Assembly (NCBI GenBank): GCA_018398805.1
Contig: JAGFBZ010000261.1
Location: 806,001-870,000 of the forward strand
DNA from: Hirundichthys speculiger
Lineage: Eukaryota; Chordata; Actinopteri; Beloniformes; Exocoetidae
DNA: 64,000 bases
Direction of reading: 5' to 3'
The notes beneath the pieces are model-generated. The model made no database searches. It saw only the letters and a list, made by a program, of their open reading frames with translations, and was not told where the DNA came from. The translations under genes and the position numbers were made by a program. Positions 10,443-23,639 of this stretch are shown here, in pieces. The stretch's first letter is position 1, and each line of letters begins with the position of its first letter.

Positions 10443-11999
10443 AAATTTGAGGGCAATTGTGGAATTGCCCTGCTCTAAACAAACAAAAAAAATAATAATT
10501 TAAAAAGGCACAAAGCCTCAAAATTTAAAAGTGCTTAAACTACACACCCACACACATTCACTTAATATCCTCTACTGGTACAGAATATACCAAACCGATC
10601 ACAACAGGGTGTGTGTGTGTGTGTGCGTCCAAGAGCCGGTATTCAAAACAACTAAGATGGCTCCTGTCGCATGCTTCATTTCTTTGATTGGTTGAATGCA
10701 TATTGAATGACCAGACTAAAATCTCTGTATTGAAGGGAAAGAAAAGTTAGGATGGCTGGCCAGGCGTTTTGCTGCAGTGGCAGAGGCTGCAGATAAAGAA
10801 TGATATGTCACAACTCCCAAATCCTGATGGAAGCTCTAAAAATCAGAATTGCTTAATCTGAAAAAAAAAATCCCACTAAAATGCTAGAGATGCCTGATCT
10901 GTCCATCCCCTCTTGTGCACACAACAAAAGGTAGTTTTATGGAATACCAAGCTGTGATTAGAGAGAACTGAGCTGACTGGTTTCATTTTTGGGGGTGTTA
11001 TGCTTTTCACACTACTTTTCATTAATCTGATGGCAAATGAACTTGTCAGCTTCACATCTGAAAGAGAATTTGTGAAAAATAACAGCTGAAGCTTGCTATC
11101 TCAGCAGAATACGTGCAGGTAGAGCTTCTGTATTTTTTGACAGCTATGGTATATGTCACTATCAAATTTAAAAAACAATGGACATATCTTTTGGTTGTTA
11201 TTATTAATCCTAAACTCTGGAAACATAATTTTAGTAACTGGGTTTGTCGGATTTGTCAGGATTCCTGCAGAAGGTAGTTTGAAAAAATAGTTACAGTACT
11301 CAAATACTTTGAGTGATGAAGGCAAGAAAAAGAAGAGGAAAAGAAATTAGACCAAATTGATACAATCTGATGCAGAGAGGACACTGTGGACTATAGGAAA
11401 CAAATTAATTTATCTGCTTAACTAGATAGGATGTTTTCTGTCTCCATCTCATTCTGTTTTAAACTCAGCAAAAGGTTTGAAGAGGTTTGCTGATTCACTC
11501 AGAGACAGACTAGATTATCCACCTGAGTTTCTGCTGGCAGGTTTTATCAGCTGATCTATGTCGGTTTCTAAATCCCAAAGTTGAGTGGTGTGGTCAACGT
11601 ATCAACTTCAGATGGCAATAGTGTTTTAAAGGAGTTTCTACGGTCATAGAAACAGCAACATCAATGGTTTTTTTTCTTTTTACACGATCCAAGTGTTAAA
11701 ACATAATGAGTGAAAACACTGTCATTAAATCTGTCAACGTGTTTCATCCAAAAACAGTCCCAGGCAAACCTGAAACTCGGACAAAGATGGCGTGAAAAAA
11801 GAGAAGACAGGACATAAGAGCCGTCAGAATATTCATATCCACTCTAATCTCTTAACATCATTTATATTTAGATTTCTGATGCACTGGTCTTTGTGTGTTG
11901 TTATTATTTCCAGTCTCACAGAAGAAAAGCTTGACAGGTAAGAAAGAAGGGGAAGACAGAAATAGTAGCTCAGAATATGATACAAAAATATAATTTCAA

Positions 12000-13500
12000 A
12001 GAGCAAAAAGATGCACACCCATGAAAAAAAAGCAACCATAAATACATGCAAGGGCCACTCTCCAGTAGGAGACAAAAATAACCCAAAAAGAGACAAAAAA
12101 ACAGAACTGAAAGAGACACAAAGCGGCATCATGACAGCAAATGGATACCAATTTACCACAAAATTATTCAGAGTGGCAAAATAAACAAAACTGGGGCTGC
12201 TGAGCTGGTTTCATGCACATTATTCATTAACTACACTTACATACATAATACTTACATAATTAACTACACTTTAATAAAATTCTGTCCAAAAAAGTCTATT
12301 ACTACAGGTTTTATTTGCCCTTGTATGAATGCATTTTTACTAACTGACCCTTCCCCTTTAAGTAGGTCGTGACATTGATGTCTTTAAGATGTAACTGAGT
12401 ATATAACAGCTGGAAGAGTGAAGGAAAGCAGAGCCTGGCTCCAGCTGAGAAATGCATGCAGACAGAGGCGATTAGATGACTCATAATCAGTCATTAAATG
12501 TCTAGATGGATTCCTGAATAACTGTTACCTAAGTGCTGTACGCCAAGTGTCTCAGAAGTGAAATAAAGACTGGAGAGTTTGTCAAAACAGTAAAAGCTCA
12601 TTTTAATCTACAATTCAGGAAACTACAGTATCATCTTCAGAGACTATGTTCCTGGAAATATGGAAGTAATTAAAAACAGGTAACTGTAATACTACCAAAT
12701 AATCTGCTTGCGGCATCTGCATTGTTATTTTGTTTGGTTTTTTTGCAGGGGGAAGGCGTTGACTGAGTTGTGCGAAGTGAACTGCAGAGCAATTTATTTT
12801 TCCTGTTACCTGGTTGCAAAAGACATGTCAAACAACACTGTAGCACATAGCTGCAGTCTGTCAGAGACTAATTACACATTAGACCTGTGATAATGGCCCT
12901 AATTTCTGTATCATGTTCAAGGGAGACTGCTTTAACAAAATCAGCAAAAAATCATTCACAGCCCAATGTAAAATGTTCTCAAAAATAAATAAAATTACAA
13001 CAAAACAGCATGAAAAAAAAAATTAGTAAAAATTCAAAATGGAGTACAATAAGAGAAAGAAATGGTTATAAAAGATGTAAAACAATGCAAAAAATATATC
13101 GCCAAGTCACCCCAAAAGAAAACAAAGTAACCACAAAGTCACAAAGACAAAGATATGCAAAATCATCACAGATGATAAACACACGAGGGTCAAAAATAAT
13201 GCAATGTGCTGCAGAACAACCACAAATAGACACAATATGTAAATTGCAGAGACTCAAGGCGATCAAGAGGACTCAAATTAACACAGATCAATAAGAAGGG
13301 TGCATGTGGTCTAACTAAGAGACACACATTTATAAGGAAAAAACCAAAAGTATTTTTGAAATATTTGTAGACAAAGATTTGAAGAAGCATCTACTAAGAA
13401 ACTAAAAAAAGTCTACATAGAGAGTAAAAGCATTTACCGAGAGGCAAAAAATAACTACAAAACGATGCAAAGCAACTGAAAAAAAACCTAAAAACAATTG
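12000..13500. repeat. degenerate CACAAAGAGACAAAA-type tandem repeats in non-coding DNA
   Basis: Around 12060-12130, 13080-13330 and 13430-13500 the sequence is built from variants of ACAAAGAGACACAAAA, AACCACAAAGTC and GACTACAAA, a decayed minisatellite type common in fish. A similar patch lies at 43850-44060. Confidence 0.5.
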
Positions 13501-14184
13501 AATGATAACAGTCAGTGATCAAATGTGGGGATGATGTCTGTGAACGCAGATTTGAAAACAGACTAGATCATCAACCTGAAATAGAACGAGAGAAAGATGT
13601 GTAAGAGAGAGAGAGGGAGATAAAAAAGGAGGGATGGACAGATGGAGCGCTGAGGAGAAGCAGTGCCAAAACAACACTTCCTGGTATCAGAGAGAGAGAG
13701 AGATTACATCAACGGGGAGATAAGACACAGAAAGTAATTATGGCAGTGAAATAAAGTGAGATGAAGTGTGTAGAGACAGAGAACAAGTCTGAAGGCATCA
13801 GCTAAAATCAGACAGGCAGTCATTAGAAATGGAGAACAGAAACGCATCATGCTCCCTACTGTCACAGTCACACTCGAAATGTCTTCATGAACTCCAGGAC
13901 AAAGTAGAGACAGCAAAACAAAGACACAAACCCTTGTGAAGACCGGCTATTATGTCATGAGAAGAACCTCCTTTCAGCATCATGCTTCAACCCACAGCTC
14001 TTCAATTAATGTAAAGAAACCTTTTTATGATTCAGAAATATGACAGTGTTTACAAGGCATGCAGATCAAATAAATTCCACTGTCACAGCCACAATGCCCT
14101 CAAGCCACCTTTGAAAAGTGTTGGCTTTTATTCTTTACTCTTTTTGAAAACCATCTCCACGCAGAAGTTTCTCACTGGAGATTC

Positions 14185-15238
14185 TTAACCTTTGTGTCGT
14201 GTTCGTTTCTCCCCCCTTACTTTAGTGCTCCCGGTCAAATTTGACCGGCCTGTTTTACTGCTCCTACATTAACAGAAAAACCACTGATTAACACCAGTGG
14301 TGTCTTCGCATGTGTCTTCACACACAGGAGTGGCATCCTAACAATATTTTCTACTCTTGCTCTTCCTCCTCTTTCCTGGGTGGATGAATACCAGAGCAAA
14401 TTGCCATCCTTGGACTGGAATATCACGGGACAGCTCCCACCACTACACCGGGCTGTGGGCACCACTACTCCGGGTGCTAAACGTGAACATTCAGCACCAG
14501 ACAGCTCCCACCACTTCTCCGGGCTTTGGGAGCTGTCCAGTGCTGAATATTCAGTTCAGCACCATACTGCTACAACAGCCCTAAGAAGTGGCGGGAGCTG
14601 TCCAGTGCTGAATGTGAAAATTCAGCACTGGACAGCTCCCGCCACTTCTCCGGGCTGTGAGAGCTGTCCAGTGCTGAATGTGAATGTTCAGCACTGGACA
14701 GCTCTCGCCACTTCTCCGGGCTGTGGGAGCTGTCCAGTGCTGAATATTCACGTTCAGCACCGGACAGCTCCCGTCACTTCTCCGGGCTGTGGCGGGAGCT
14801 GTCCAGTGCTGAATGTGAATATTCAGCACTGGACAGTTCCCGGCACTTCTCTGGGCTGTGGGAGCTGTCCAGCACAGGAATGAGGTGGGAAGAGGAGACA
14901 CCTATTTGTTCAGTCTGAAAGGGGTTCACGTGGGGTGGGGTGATGTGTGTGTGGTGGTGTATTTGTGGTTGTGTAAAATCTGATGGATGAACACAATCTA
15001 GGGTCACCCATTAATTTCCTATGGTGGTCATTTTTGACCGAGAACACCACAGGTGTTACAAAGTTAAATAAAATACTCAAAATTCAGAGAAAATGGTCAT
15101 CAGCAATTATATATGTTCAAATGGCTAGTGTGGAGGATATCATAAGGCCCTGAGACAATCAAATGTAAAACACAATATTTATGATTGATGGAAGTAGGAA
15201 ATCGGTCAGATTTGACCCGAACACGACAGAAAGGTTAA
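14185..15238. mobile_element. TTAA-flanked, piggyBac-like non-autonomous element (1054 bp with TTAA)
   Basis: TTAA at 14185-14188 and 15235-15238 flank terminal inverted repeats: CCTTTGTGTCGTGTTCG on the left and its near-complement CGAACACGACAGAAAGG on the right. Subterminal GGTCAAATTTGACC (near 14232) and GGTCAGATTTGACC (near 15204) form a second inverted pair. TTAA targets and CC-starting ends are characteristic of the piggyBac superfamily. No transposase frame is present. The interior holds a 66-bp tandem array. Confidence 0.7.
14415..14880. repeat. 66-bp palindromic minisatellite, about 7 units
   Basis: The motif AGCTGTCCAGTGCTGAA recurs at 14531, 14596, 14662, 14728, 14797 and 14863 (shortened in the last), spaced 65, 66, 66, 69 and 66 bp. 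Each unit contains AGCTGTCCAGTGCTGAAT and its reverse complement, so it can fold into a ~20-bp hairpin, followed by a CACTTCTCCGGGCTGTG linker. Because 66 is divisible by 3, long frames stay open on both strands (14380-14883 plus, 14581-14901 minus), but these are repeat artefacts, not genes. Confidence 0.9.
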
Positions 15239-15645
15239 TGTATCAATTCAGGACCATCTATATTAACTGGGATCACTTTTTGGAGCAATGAAGAGAAAAA
15301 AAAGAGGCAACCCATCAAAATTTGGCAGCACTTAAATTCTTTGTGTCACGCAAAAATGTACAGCTACCAGACTGTCTTTTCCACTTTTTTGTGGAATTAC
15401 AGGTCACACTTTTTTATTATTATTATTATTTTTATTTTTAACCAGGAATGTGAAAAGCTTTTCCCTTTTTGACAGCCTTTTTCAAATAAGCCAAGTCATG
15501 GTGTTTTTAACAGTTTTCTTTTCTAATCACACTTAGCTATACTACTTATCAAGCTTGATCTAACCAAAAACCAAAAACATTACCAAAAACATTACACATG
15601 AAAAGCATGAGTTTGTCTGAACACACTGTCAAGTGGTCTGTGACC

Positions 15646-15673
<28 letters not shown>
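15646..15673. repeat. T28 homopolymer
   Basis: An uninterrupted run of 28 T; a G13 run follows at 15739-15751. Confidence 0.95.
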
Positions 15674-15676
<3 letters not shown>

Positions 15677-17109
15677 ATTGCAAGAACACTAGAATAGCAA
15701 GGTATCAGTCCAAAACAAAAAAAACCAAAAAAGAAAAAGGGGGGGGGGGGGTGAATGTTTGTTCTGACTGGTCAGGAAGCTGCTGTTTCTTAGTTTTACA
15801 TATTCCAAGCAGTCTAATAGGCATGCCTTATACAGATGTATTACATATTGATGTCAATGGCAAAAGAAAAAAACTGGTTCCAACCTGGCATTTCAGGCAG
15901 TTTAGGTGCAGTGAGTTTAGGTGGGAATTACATTCACCTTTGCAAAGACAGAAAAAAAAACACATCCTTTAATACACTGAGTCAATGCTCTTGACCCAAT
16001 GTATCTGTGTCCCCTTTGGCACAACACTGACATAGGAAATGAGTGCACCTCAATTTTTCTTTACTATACAAAAGCAGTGTTGTACAGACTGAAATTATTA
16101 TTTTCTTATTCTCCATTAACACAGCAATCAGCCTCCTATTTCAAGCACAGCTGGAATTCACAGCAGCTGTGTTTCTTCTTCATTGGCTGCTAAACTGGCT
16201 CTTTAATTCAGAAGCAGGAGGAAAAATAAACATCTTCATGTCCAGTCTGATAGCCTTTTCTCAGAACTTCATTTGTCCTGTGGGTAGGGGCAGTCTCTTG
16301 TCCATCCGTGTCCACTCTTCCAGCTGTTCAGATGACTTATTGACAAGCTGTCAGGCATCACCGTGGCAACATTTACTTTCTCTTGTTAGGAAGCAAATGC
16401 AGTAGCTGCCCAGCTCCTGCTCAGACACTGGGCAGCAGCAGGGATCGATGCGTTTGCTGTCACGACAAAGATTAATGCAGTATTTTCCCACACTTTATTA
16501 ACCTGGCAAAACCAACACTGTCTGTTGTCCTTTGAACCCCACTAGAAATGTTTCAGAAACATTGTTTCTCAACACATTTTTTTTCCTCATCTTTTGACCC
16601 CTCCCCAAAAAAAATGAGCTTCAAGCTCCGAGATCAGTTCTGTTCCATTGAACACGTAAACATTTTGCTACCACAAACATTTTGTTTCCTTGATTCAAGC
16701 CTTTAAAAGGAACACACAGCTGTTTTATTTTAGGCTCATGTAAGCTCAAAACCCCCAAAAAAATGGCATGCACCAAAAAATTATTCTGATGTATGACGCA
16801 GTCCGTAAGCACACCCCCAGACAAACCCCCCTTTATAAATTACAGCCCACCTGGAAGTTTGCACAGATCGACTCACCTCATATCCTGCCCCTCTACACAC
16901 CCATATTCTACCATAAACGGTTTTTGCAAAGTTTGAGTCACAAATAACTTGCACATTGATCATATGCATGTTTTTTGTGCTTCACATAGACAGATTGATT
17001 ATATCTCAGGAGCCTTTATAGCAGCAGAACTTATTACATTTGGGAAACTGGAGATCACTGCAAATTCCCTTTTAATGTTGGCCTGTTCTCCCACTGAGAG
17101 GATCAGCAG

Positions 17110-17535
17110 TATAGATTCGAACCCAAATGCACGACAATGGAGACAGCAGAGTTCCTTTACTTGAAAGTTGATGGCAGAGTCAGAAAACCAGGAAATCAAA
17201 AAACCAGCAAACAAATCCAAGAAGGGGCAGGCAGGGAACCCAGAGTCAAAAAATCAGGCAATCAGGCAGTACACAAGAAAAAATGCTGGACAACTTGGCA
17301 GGAAACACAAGACAATCTGACAGAGGACTGGGGAAAATGGACTGGTATATATACATTGAAGGTTGACTGGGAGAATGGGCCACAGGTGTGGAGATGGGTG
17401 GGGAAAACCAGGTGCAGGTAATGGGCAGAATGCATGGGCTGAGAGGGAGGCATGATCTGCAATGACAAGCGAGTTAGTGATGTGACATAAAAACAAAAAG
17501 TAAAAACAAACTAGGAGTTGGAATTCCTGACACCC
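17110..17535. repeat. fish interspersed repeat (DNA-element-like)
   Basis: CCCAAATGCACGACAATGGA, the long CAGGCA/CCAGGAAATCAA-rich middle and the end GGAATTCCTGACACC resemble a common fish repeat. No transposase frame was seen. Boundaries are approximate. Confidence 0.45.
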
Positions 17536-19867
17536 ACGCTGTCAGGAAGCTTGATGCATTGACTAGTCATGTTAATAACGCCATCCAAAACGGCAGGCAA
17601 TATTGTGCTCAGGGATGGCTGTGACATCCTAGACTAAAAGATAGAATTTAACTGTATGATATCAGACCCAAAATGTGCCTTAGGTAAACACTTTAACATG
17701 TTAATTATATCAAATACATACCTGACATTTAATTCCTGTTGGAAAGAGCCAGTTGCCTGAGATCCGGTTAAAACCTTGACATGTACAGCATATTAGCCAG
17801 TTATTATCATGGGCCAGGATATCTTTGTGGTCCTAAAAACTCTCTCCATCCTGATCCAACCAATGACGTAATCCGCAAGGTGTGCCAGAGCATCCATTAT
17901 GCAGCATTACAGACTATCAACATCATCGCACTATCTATATATTTACTCAGCAATTAGATTGATTTTGTACACCTTGTCAAAATCAAAGCATCAATCAGTG
18001 TTTTCTACTGCTCTAGTATATAATTTGAAGATGGACATGTGATATATGAACATACTGTGCTGAGTGCTTATAGAATAGTTATGGCTCATTTGAGAAAAAC
18101 ATCTATGATACTGCAGTATATGATTATGCAGATCTACAAGCCTAATAAGAAATGAAATGCATAAAAATGAACGTGACTACAATTCACCACCTCACCATCT
18201 GTATTGCCAGTTTTTTTTTTTTTAATAGATCCCAATCTCTGTGGGGGAAATAATATATGCAACTTTCACGCCGTCTTTAGTGCATATGCAACTTTAATGA
18301 ATGTGGCCCGAGGTCTGTGTAGGTGGAAATGCATCCACCAGAGGCAGCAACTGATCCAGAGTCAGAGGCACCACGTATCACATACGTCAGAAAAAGATGT
18401 ATTATCCTAGAAACGTCTTCATTGTTAACCTTGACTGTATTCATGACAGCATGAAGACATAAACACATATAAAAGAACATTAAAATGACTGATAGATAAC
18501 AGTTATGCACCTAATAGTTACTGCAAACCAAACTCAATTCCCCATGGCAACACCAATCCCCCAATGGTCTTGGCTAGTCCAGTGCAAAAGAAAAAAAAAA
18601 CAAAAACATGAGAGCACAGTTTTAGTAACACAACAAAGTAACCAAAGTGTTGATGTTGCCTCCAAACTCCTCCGATTCCAAGGGATGAGAATCAGTGAGA
18701 TAATAAATTAAACTGCTCAGTCCCACCACATGCTTGACAACAAGGATCCACTGCAAAACTCTTAAGTCCATGTCGGAACTGTTTTGGCACTCAGCAGAGA
18801 TAAATACAATAGAAGGCAGGTGGTTTTAATATCATGGCAGAGTGGAGTGAAGAAGTCTGATAAGGGTCACAAGCATTAACATTTAATAGCAGACCAGTTT
18901 ATCTGCTGACTGGTGGGAGTTTCTGATGTAGACTGAGTTAAGTTTTTTTCTTTTTTGGCACAAGTAAAGGCTAGAACAGAGCGGTTTATTTCCACATGTT
19001 ATTAGTTTACTGTCTGCGGGTTAGCTTAGATCAGCTTCGGCCAGTATCATTTAGTTACCCAGTTTAACCAGCAGCCCTCCAGTACCAGCAGCTGTGATTA
19101 ATGCATCTAATGCTGCAGAGATAGTCATCTATTTATTTATGAGCAAAATTCCCATGTCTTAATAATAAAATCACACACTTTTAACAAAGAAATTATCAAA
19201 AGAGTCAGTTGGTTAAAATGTTGATTTCTGTCATTAAGGAGGAGTATGGGGTCCATTTCTCCCTGTAGGAAAGTAAACAAACAGCGGCATCTAAAGAGGT
19301 GCTCTATTCTGTACGTCTTTGCAGATCTTTCTTTGGGTCACACAAAAAGAGTAGTCTCTGCTTTTATTGTCTTCATTGTCACCATGGTTATAATCTTTGT
19401 ACTTACTAAAGAAACTGGCAGAAAAAACATTGTCAGGAAAAGTTTATTGTGGGAATAGATCTGTCAGGTCAGCCAGCTTCATGGCCTCCTAACCACACTT
19501 GTGCACACAGTTACAGAATGATCTAAATATACGGCAGTTGTGTTTCTGCGACTGACAGCTAACTGACAGACAAAGGATTAAACGCAGACATTTCCAGCAC
19601 TTCAATGGATGTTGCACTGACTTACATTCATTTCTCAGGAATTTTATTTTTGAATAACCCCTCCAGCCATAATGTTCATGTGTTACACCATTTGGACTTA
19701 CCTTTGCCTACAAATGGTCCCCAAAATCTGATTACAGAAAGATAAACGTCCCCTCATTCATATACACACACAAATTCAGATACAAACAAAAATATGTCTA
19801 TAACAAGAGGTTGATGGAAATGTTTATGTAATGTGAACAATGATAATGATGATGAAGCATTGTTGCA

Positions 19868-19901
19868 TCACACACACACGCACACACACACACACACACA
19901 C
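19868..19901. repeat. (CA)n microsatellite
   Basis: About 17 CA units with one CG. Confidence 0.95.
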
Positions 19902-20562
19902 TCATCTCCTCTTTCTGCAGGGAGGCAAGTGAGTGGCGCTGGGCTACAATCTGTTGAACAGATGATTCGGATTCTGCATGTGTGTGAGTGTGTGAACGTG
20001 TATCTTTGTGAGGACCACTGTGAATTTAACTGGTCCATGGAGGATCCTACTCAGGATCCTAGGTTTTCTTTTTTTTTTTTTTAACTTAGATACCAGGGGA
20101 AAATAACAGTGAATCTAAAAAATTAATAAAGTATCTTCCATCTACATCACCAAATTCCTTTCAAATGCCCTTCATTAATAGCAGCTTCGTTTACGTAGGT
20201 GAAAAATGAGGATGAATTTTAATGGATTTCCTGACGACAAACTAAAAATAAATTCATTCAAAACTTTACTTGCATATAGCTTAACACTGTGCAGATATTT
20301 CAAATGATTTAGAATAAGTAATCTGTGGCCTGTGTTGGTCAGTCTTGAGTTAAAATAAATTTCAACACATGACTTCATTTCACAGACTGACACCTTGGGC
20401 ATGTTATTTTCTCCAGAAATTCCACTAGTTCCAGTAACACACATGCATAAACACACAGATACACAAATCTTCGAAATCCGACTTCCCCTGACAGACAGGA
20501 ACAAAGTTCTGATGGTGACTTGTCATGACTCTGCAGACAAATTAGATTCGGGACTAATTCAG

Positions 20563-20580
20563 ACACACACACACACACAC
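20563..20580. repeat. short (AC)n microsatellite
   Basis: Nine AC units. Confidence 0.9.
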
Positions 20581-21477
20581 CCAAACAACAAATATCTGTG
20601 TTTGATTTGGTAATTACTCTGTGACATCATCAGTGATATGGGGTGTTTGGAGCAGTAAAAATAATTTTATTGGTAAAAAAAAAAAAAAAAAAAGTCTGTG
20701 AAACTACTCATGGGAAAAATCTGCACACATGCAGGTAAATTAAGTTCATGTATGGGTGTTTACTTGTGTTAAATACACATATAAATAGAAGAGGATTTTT
20801 TTTTTAAGGTGGGATATAAGTTTCTTGTAGAAATAAGAAGGAAGTCCCCTAAAGGGGAATAACTTTTTTTTTTTTAAGCTTTTGGCCACATGTCCAGGTT
20901 GATACTACAATGGTGCACTGAAACTATTGAGGGTTTGCTGATTCCTTGGGGGTTGATCTTTCAACTATATATGTGGACCCTTATTTGGCTTTTTATATCT
21001 AAATCAAAGCTGAACTGAAAGCAGCTCAATGGCCACCCAGACAACTTCATAACCATAATGGAAGAGATGCACCCTGCTTATCTCCATCATGCATGTATCA
21101 GTTTACTTTGCTCGAACAGTCACCTCAGTTCTCACATAGCTTGTGTTACTCTGGTACTCTGCAACACTATGGCTCTTTATTGACATATATCTGCTGCCAT
21201 TTCTATTTTTTGATCTCATTAATTTTATTTTGGTTCTGACACTGAGCTTTCCACTTTGTGAAAGGCTCCTTTTGTCCAGCCGTCACTGACAGATGGACAG
21301 CTGGTTCTGATGAAAGACGTCAGTGGGTTTTTTACGTTGATACTGACCCCTCACGTCTGGCTTTTATTGTGCAGTCTGTCAGAATATGTGATTCTGTGAC
21401 ACAGAGGGAGGTTTACCTCAAGTCCTCCAGCAGCTTCTAGTCAAACTGTTACTGCAGTGTTTGTGTGTGTGCGTGTG

Positions 21478-21504
21478 AGTGAGAGAGAGAGAGAGAGAGA
21501 GAGA
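21478..21504. repeat. (GA)n microsatellite
   Basis: About 13 GA units after a GTGTGTGCGTGTGAGT lead. Confidence 0.95.
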
Positions 21505-22541
21505 ACATGTATTCTGTCTCTGATGTTGCTGTGGTTTCCTTGTTTCAGTCAGCAGGAAAAGTCAAAGGGCTGCTGTCATTCAGAGCTGCTGCATTGCATG
21601 CTGAGAAGAATATATATTCATATTTTATTTAAAACCTGATGTGCGCTGAGAGGAAACAGACACACACAATATACTATACAGCATGTACATATGCACTGCA
21701 TAGGAGAATGTGTACTATCCAAGCAACCACAGCAGGAAGTCGGGTCAAACATGATGTAAGTCGTGAAAGAGAAAGCTGTATACACAGATATGGTGACAAA
21801 ATGTGCACGAAATCTAAACAAAATCCTATCATTAACCTGATAACCTTACTCAGACAAAAACACCAAGCATTCCCATCTGTCTAAATATTCCTGTGGTGTT
21901 TCAGAGCTGCTGCTGCTCCAGGTGTGCTGGACATCCTGCTTATTCTGAAGCAAGGATTTGTATCAATTATTTGCAGGTTATATGCTTTCATTGCATCAAC
22001 TGCAAAACCATTTCCAGACTCAGAGTGAAATGTATATATCATAATATAACCACAAAGAAAAAAAAATATTGTTCAGACAAAAACAAAATGATCCCTTTCA
22101 CCTGAGAGGATAGGCAGACAAAACTGAGATCATGTAGTGATATTTCTTTATCTGAGTGGGGAGTCCCTCATCACTAAAAGATCAGTGGTAAAAATCGTAA
22201 GTAATCTTAAATATGTTTGAGGAAAAGAAATAACAATAATTAAAACTTATGAGGGGAAAAATTTGCAGGAGATGCTGTGCTACTGCATCTGCATGCATTG
22301 CAGTAATGACATCCATCCTTCCATCCACCGATCCGTTTCAATACCTGCATCAGTCCTATTCAGGCATTGCAATGGTTTAACTTTTCAAAAGTCTGGACTG
22401 TCAAACTTTTGATCAGCTGCTTGTTCACAGAGACCTGCAGGTTTCAACAGGCATCTGCAAGGATTAAAGGGGGATTATTAGATCACCTGAATTGAGATGC
22501 AGCAGCCCTGAATTACAACAATCTTTTGACTTTTCCTCCAG

Positions 22542-22629
22542 ACAGAAAAAAACCCATCAACCCTGGAGACAGAACACATACACTCACACTGCAGTAACTG
22601 CTTGACAAGAAGCTTCTGGAGAACTCAAG
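22542..22629 (+). other. candidate internal (non-coding) exon
   Basis: An 88-bp segment is bounded by a strong acceptor (TTGACTTTTCCTCCAG, AG at 22540-22541) and a donor (CTCAAG|GTAAAC, GT at 22630-22631). It has no long reading frame, so it would be a UTR exon, perhaps of the cortexin gene 12.6 kb downstream. This rests on splice-site inspection only. Confidence 0.25.
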
Positions 22630-23506
22630 GTAAACCTCTCACTGCGTGTCACAGAACATACAGGTATGCTGACTGACTGCAGGGAGCAATTCAAATCCTT
22701 TAATCCTTTACAAGTATCCTAATATTTTTTTTTTTTAGTTTCTGCTGCATTTGTCATAAATGTTTCAGTCTTGGTTTTTTACAGCTGCTGAGTTCTTTGT
22801 GTGATTAAAACTGGTTAAAAGGACAGTAGCCTTGGTCCTGACATTTTTCCTTGGCTGGTTGTGTAAAAATGTTGGAAACAGTTTTAAAATGGGATGTCAG
22901 AAGAACTGTTTTGAATAGGTTTAAAACCTATTTAATGACAGACTTGTGAAGTGTCACCTCTTTCTTCTATGAGTCCTATTAAGATGATAGGAATAGCACA
23001 GATACTAAAGGCTACCAAGACACAAGAAAGTAGCAACTGGAAAGTGAAAAGCTATCTCTCCACTCAGAAAGTTGTCTCTTTAATGTGCCATACAACAAAA
23101 CACGAATTTGCAACAGCAAAATCTATCCATTCATCATGTATGTGCATATTTTGTGGGCCGTTTACTAGATCAAGGAAAATTTACCAGAAAAGCTACAGAG
23201 CCAGGATGCAAACAACATAACAGAGCTTTCAAAATTATTGAAAAACACTTCGGACTTATGAAAGCAGCTCCAATGCATCTAGATCCGTTGGCAGAAATCT
23301 AGAGTGTCTGTTGTTCACTTCATGTAAACACAAAAAAGAGTAATGAGACAGTCCGAGACATATAATAAGCAGCTCTTATTTACTGTCTTTATTGCCAGCA
23401 ATTCTGCTCTTGTAATAATAACTGATCCAATTGTAACCCTGAATGTTTTCACTGACAAAATGCAATGGAAAAAATATCTGCAATGAAACACATGATGTGT
23501 GGTCAT

Positions 23507-23605
23507 TAGGGATGTAACAATATGGAAAATTTGATATCTCGAGTATAGTAACCAAATTATTACGGTTTACAATATTATCGCGATATTCTTAATTGCTGTA
23601 CAAAT
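23507..23605. repeat. hAT-like MITE end fragment
   Basis: TAGGGATGTAACAATATGG followed by ATATTATCGCGATATTC is a familiar fish hAT MITE terminus. Only one end is present. Confidence 0.45.
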
Positions 23606-23639
23606 GTCTAAAAAAAACCATACATTTTAATAATTTTAC

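Larger units (their letters stand above)
9144..14184. other. non-coding stretch without recognised gene
   Basis: Apart from the C26 tract and degenerate tandem repeats, nothing was recognised. Short frames are broken by frequent stops and none shows conserved motifs. Confidence 0.5.
15239..22541. other. non-coding stretch with microsatellites
   Basis: Contains the T28 and G13 runs, the 17110-17535 repeat, and CA/GA microsatellites near 19.9, 20.6 and 21.5 kb. No exon is supported. Confidence 0.5.

Noticed and set aside
14380..14901. Long frames on both strands encoding Cys-rich repeated peptides
   Set aside because: Both arise from the 66-bp tandem array, whose period is a multiple of three; no start context or conserved protein supports a gene.
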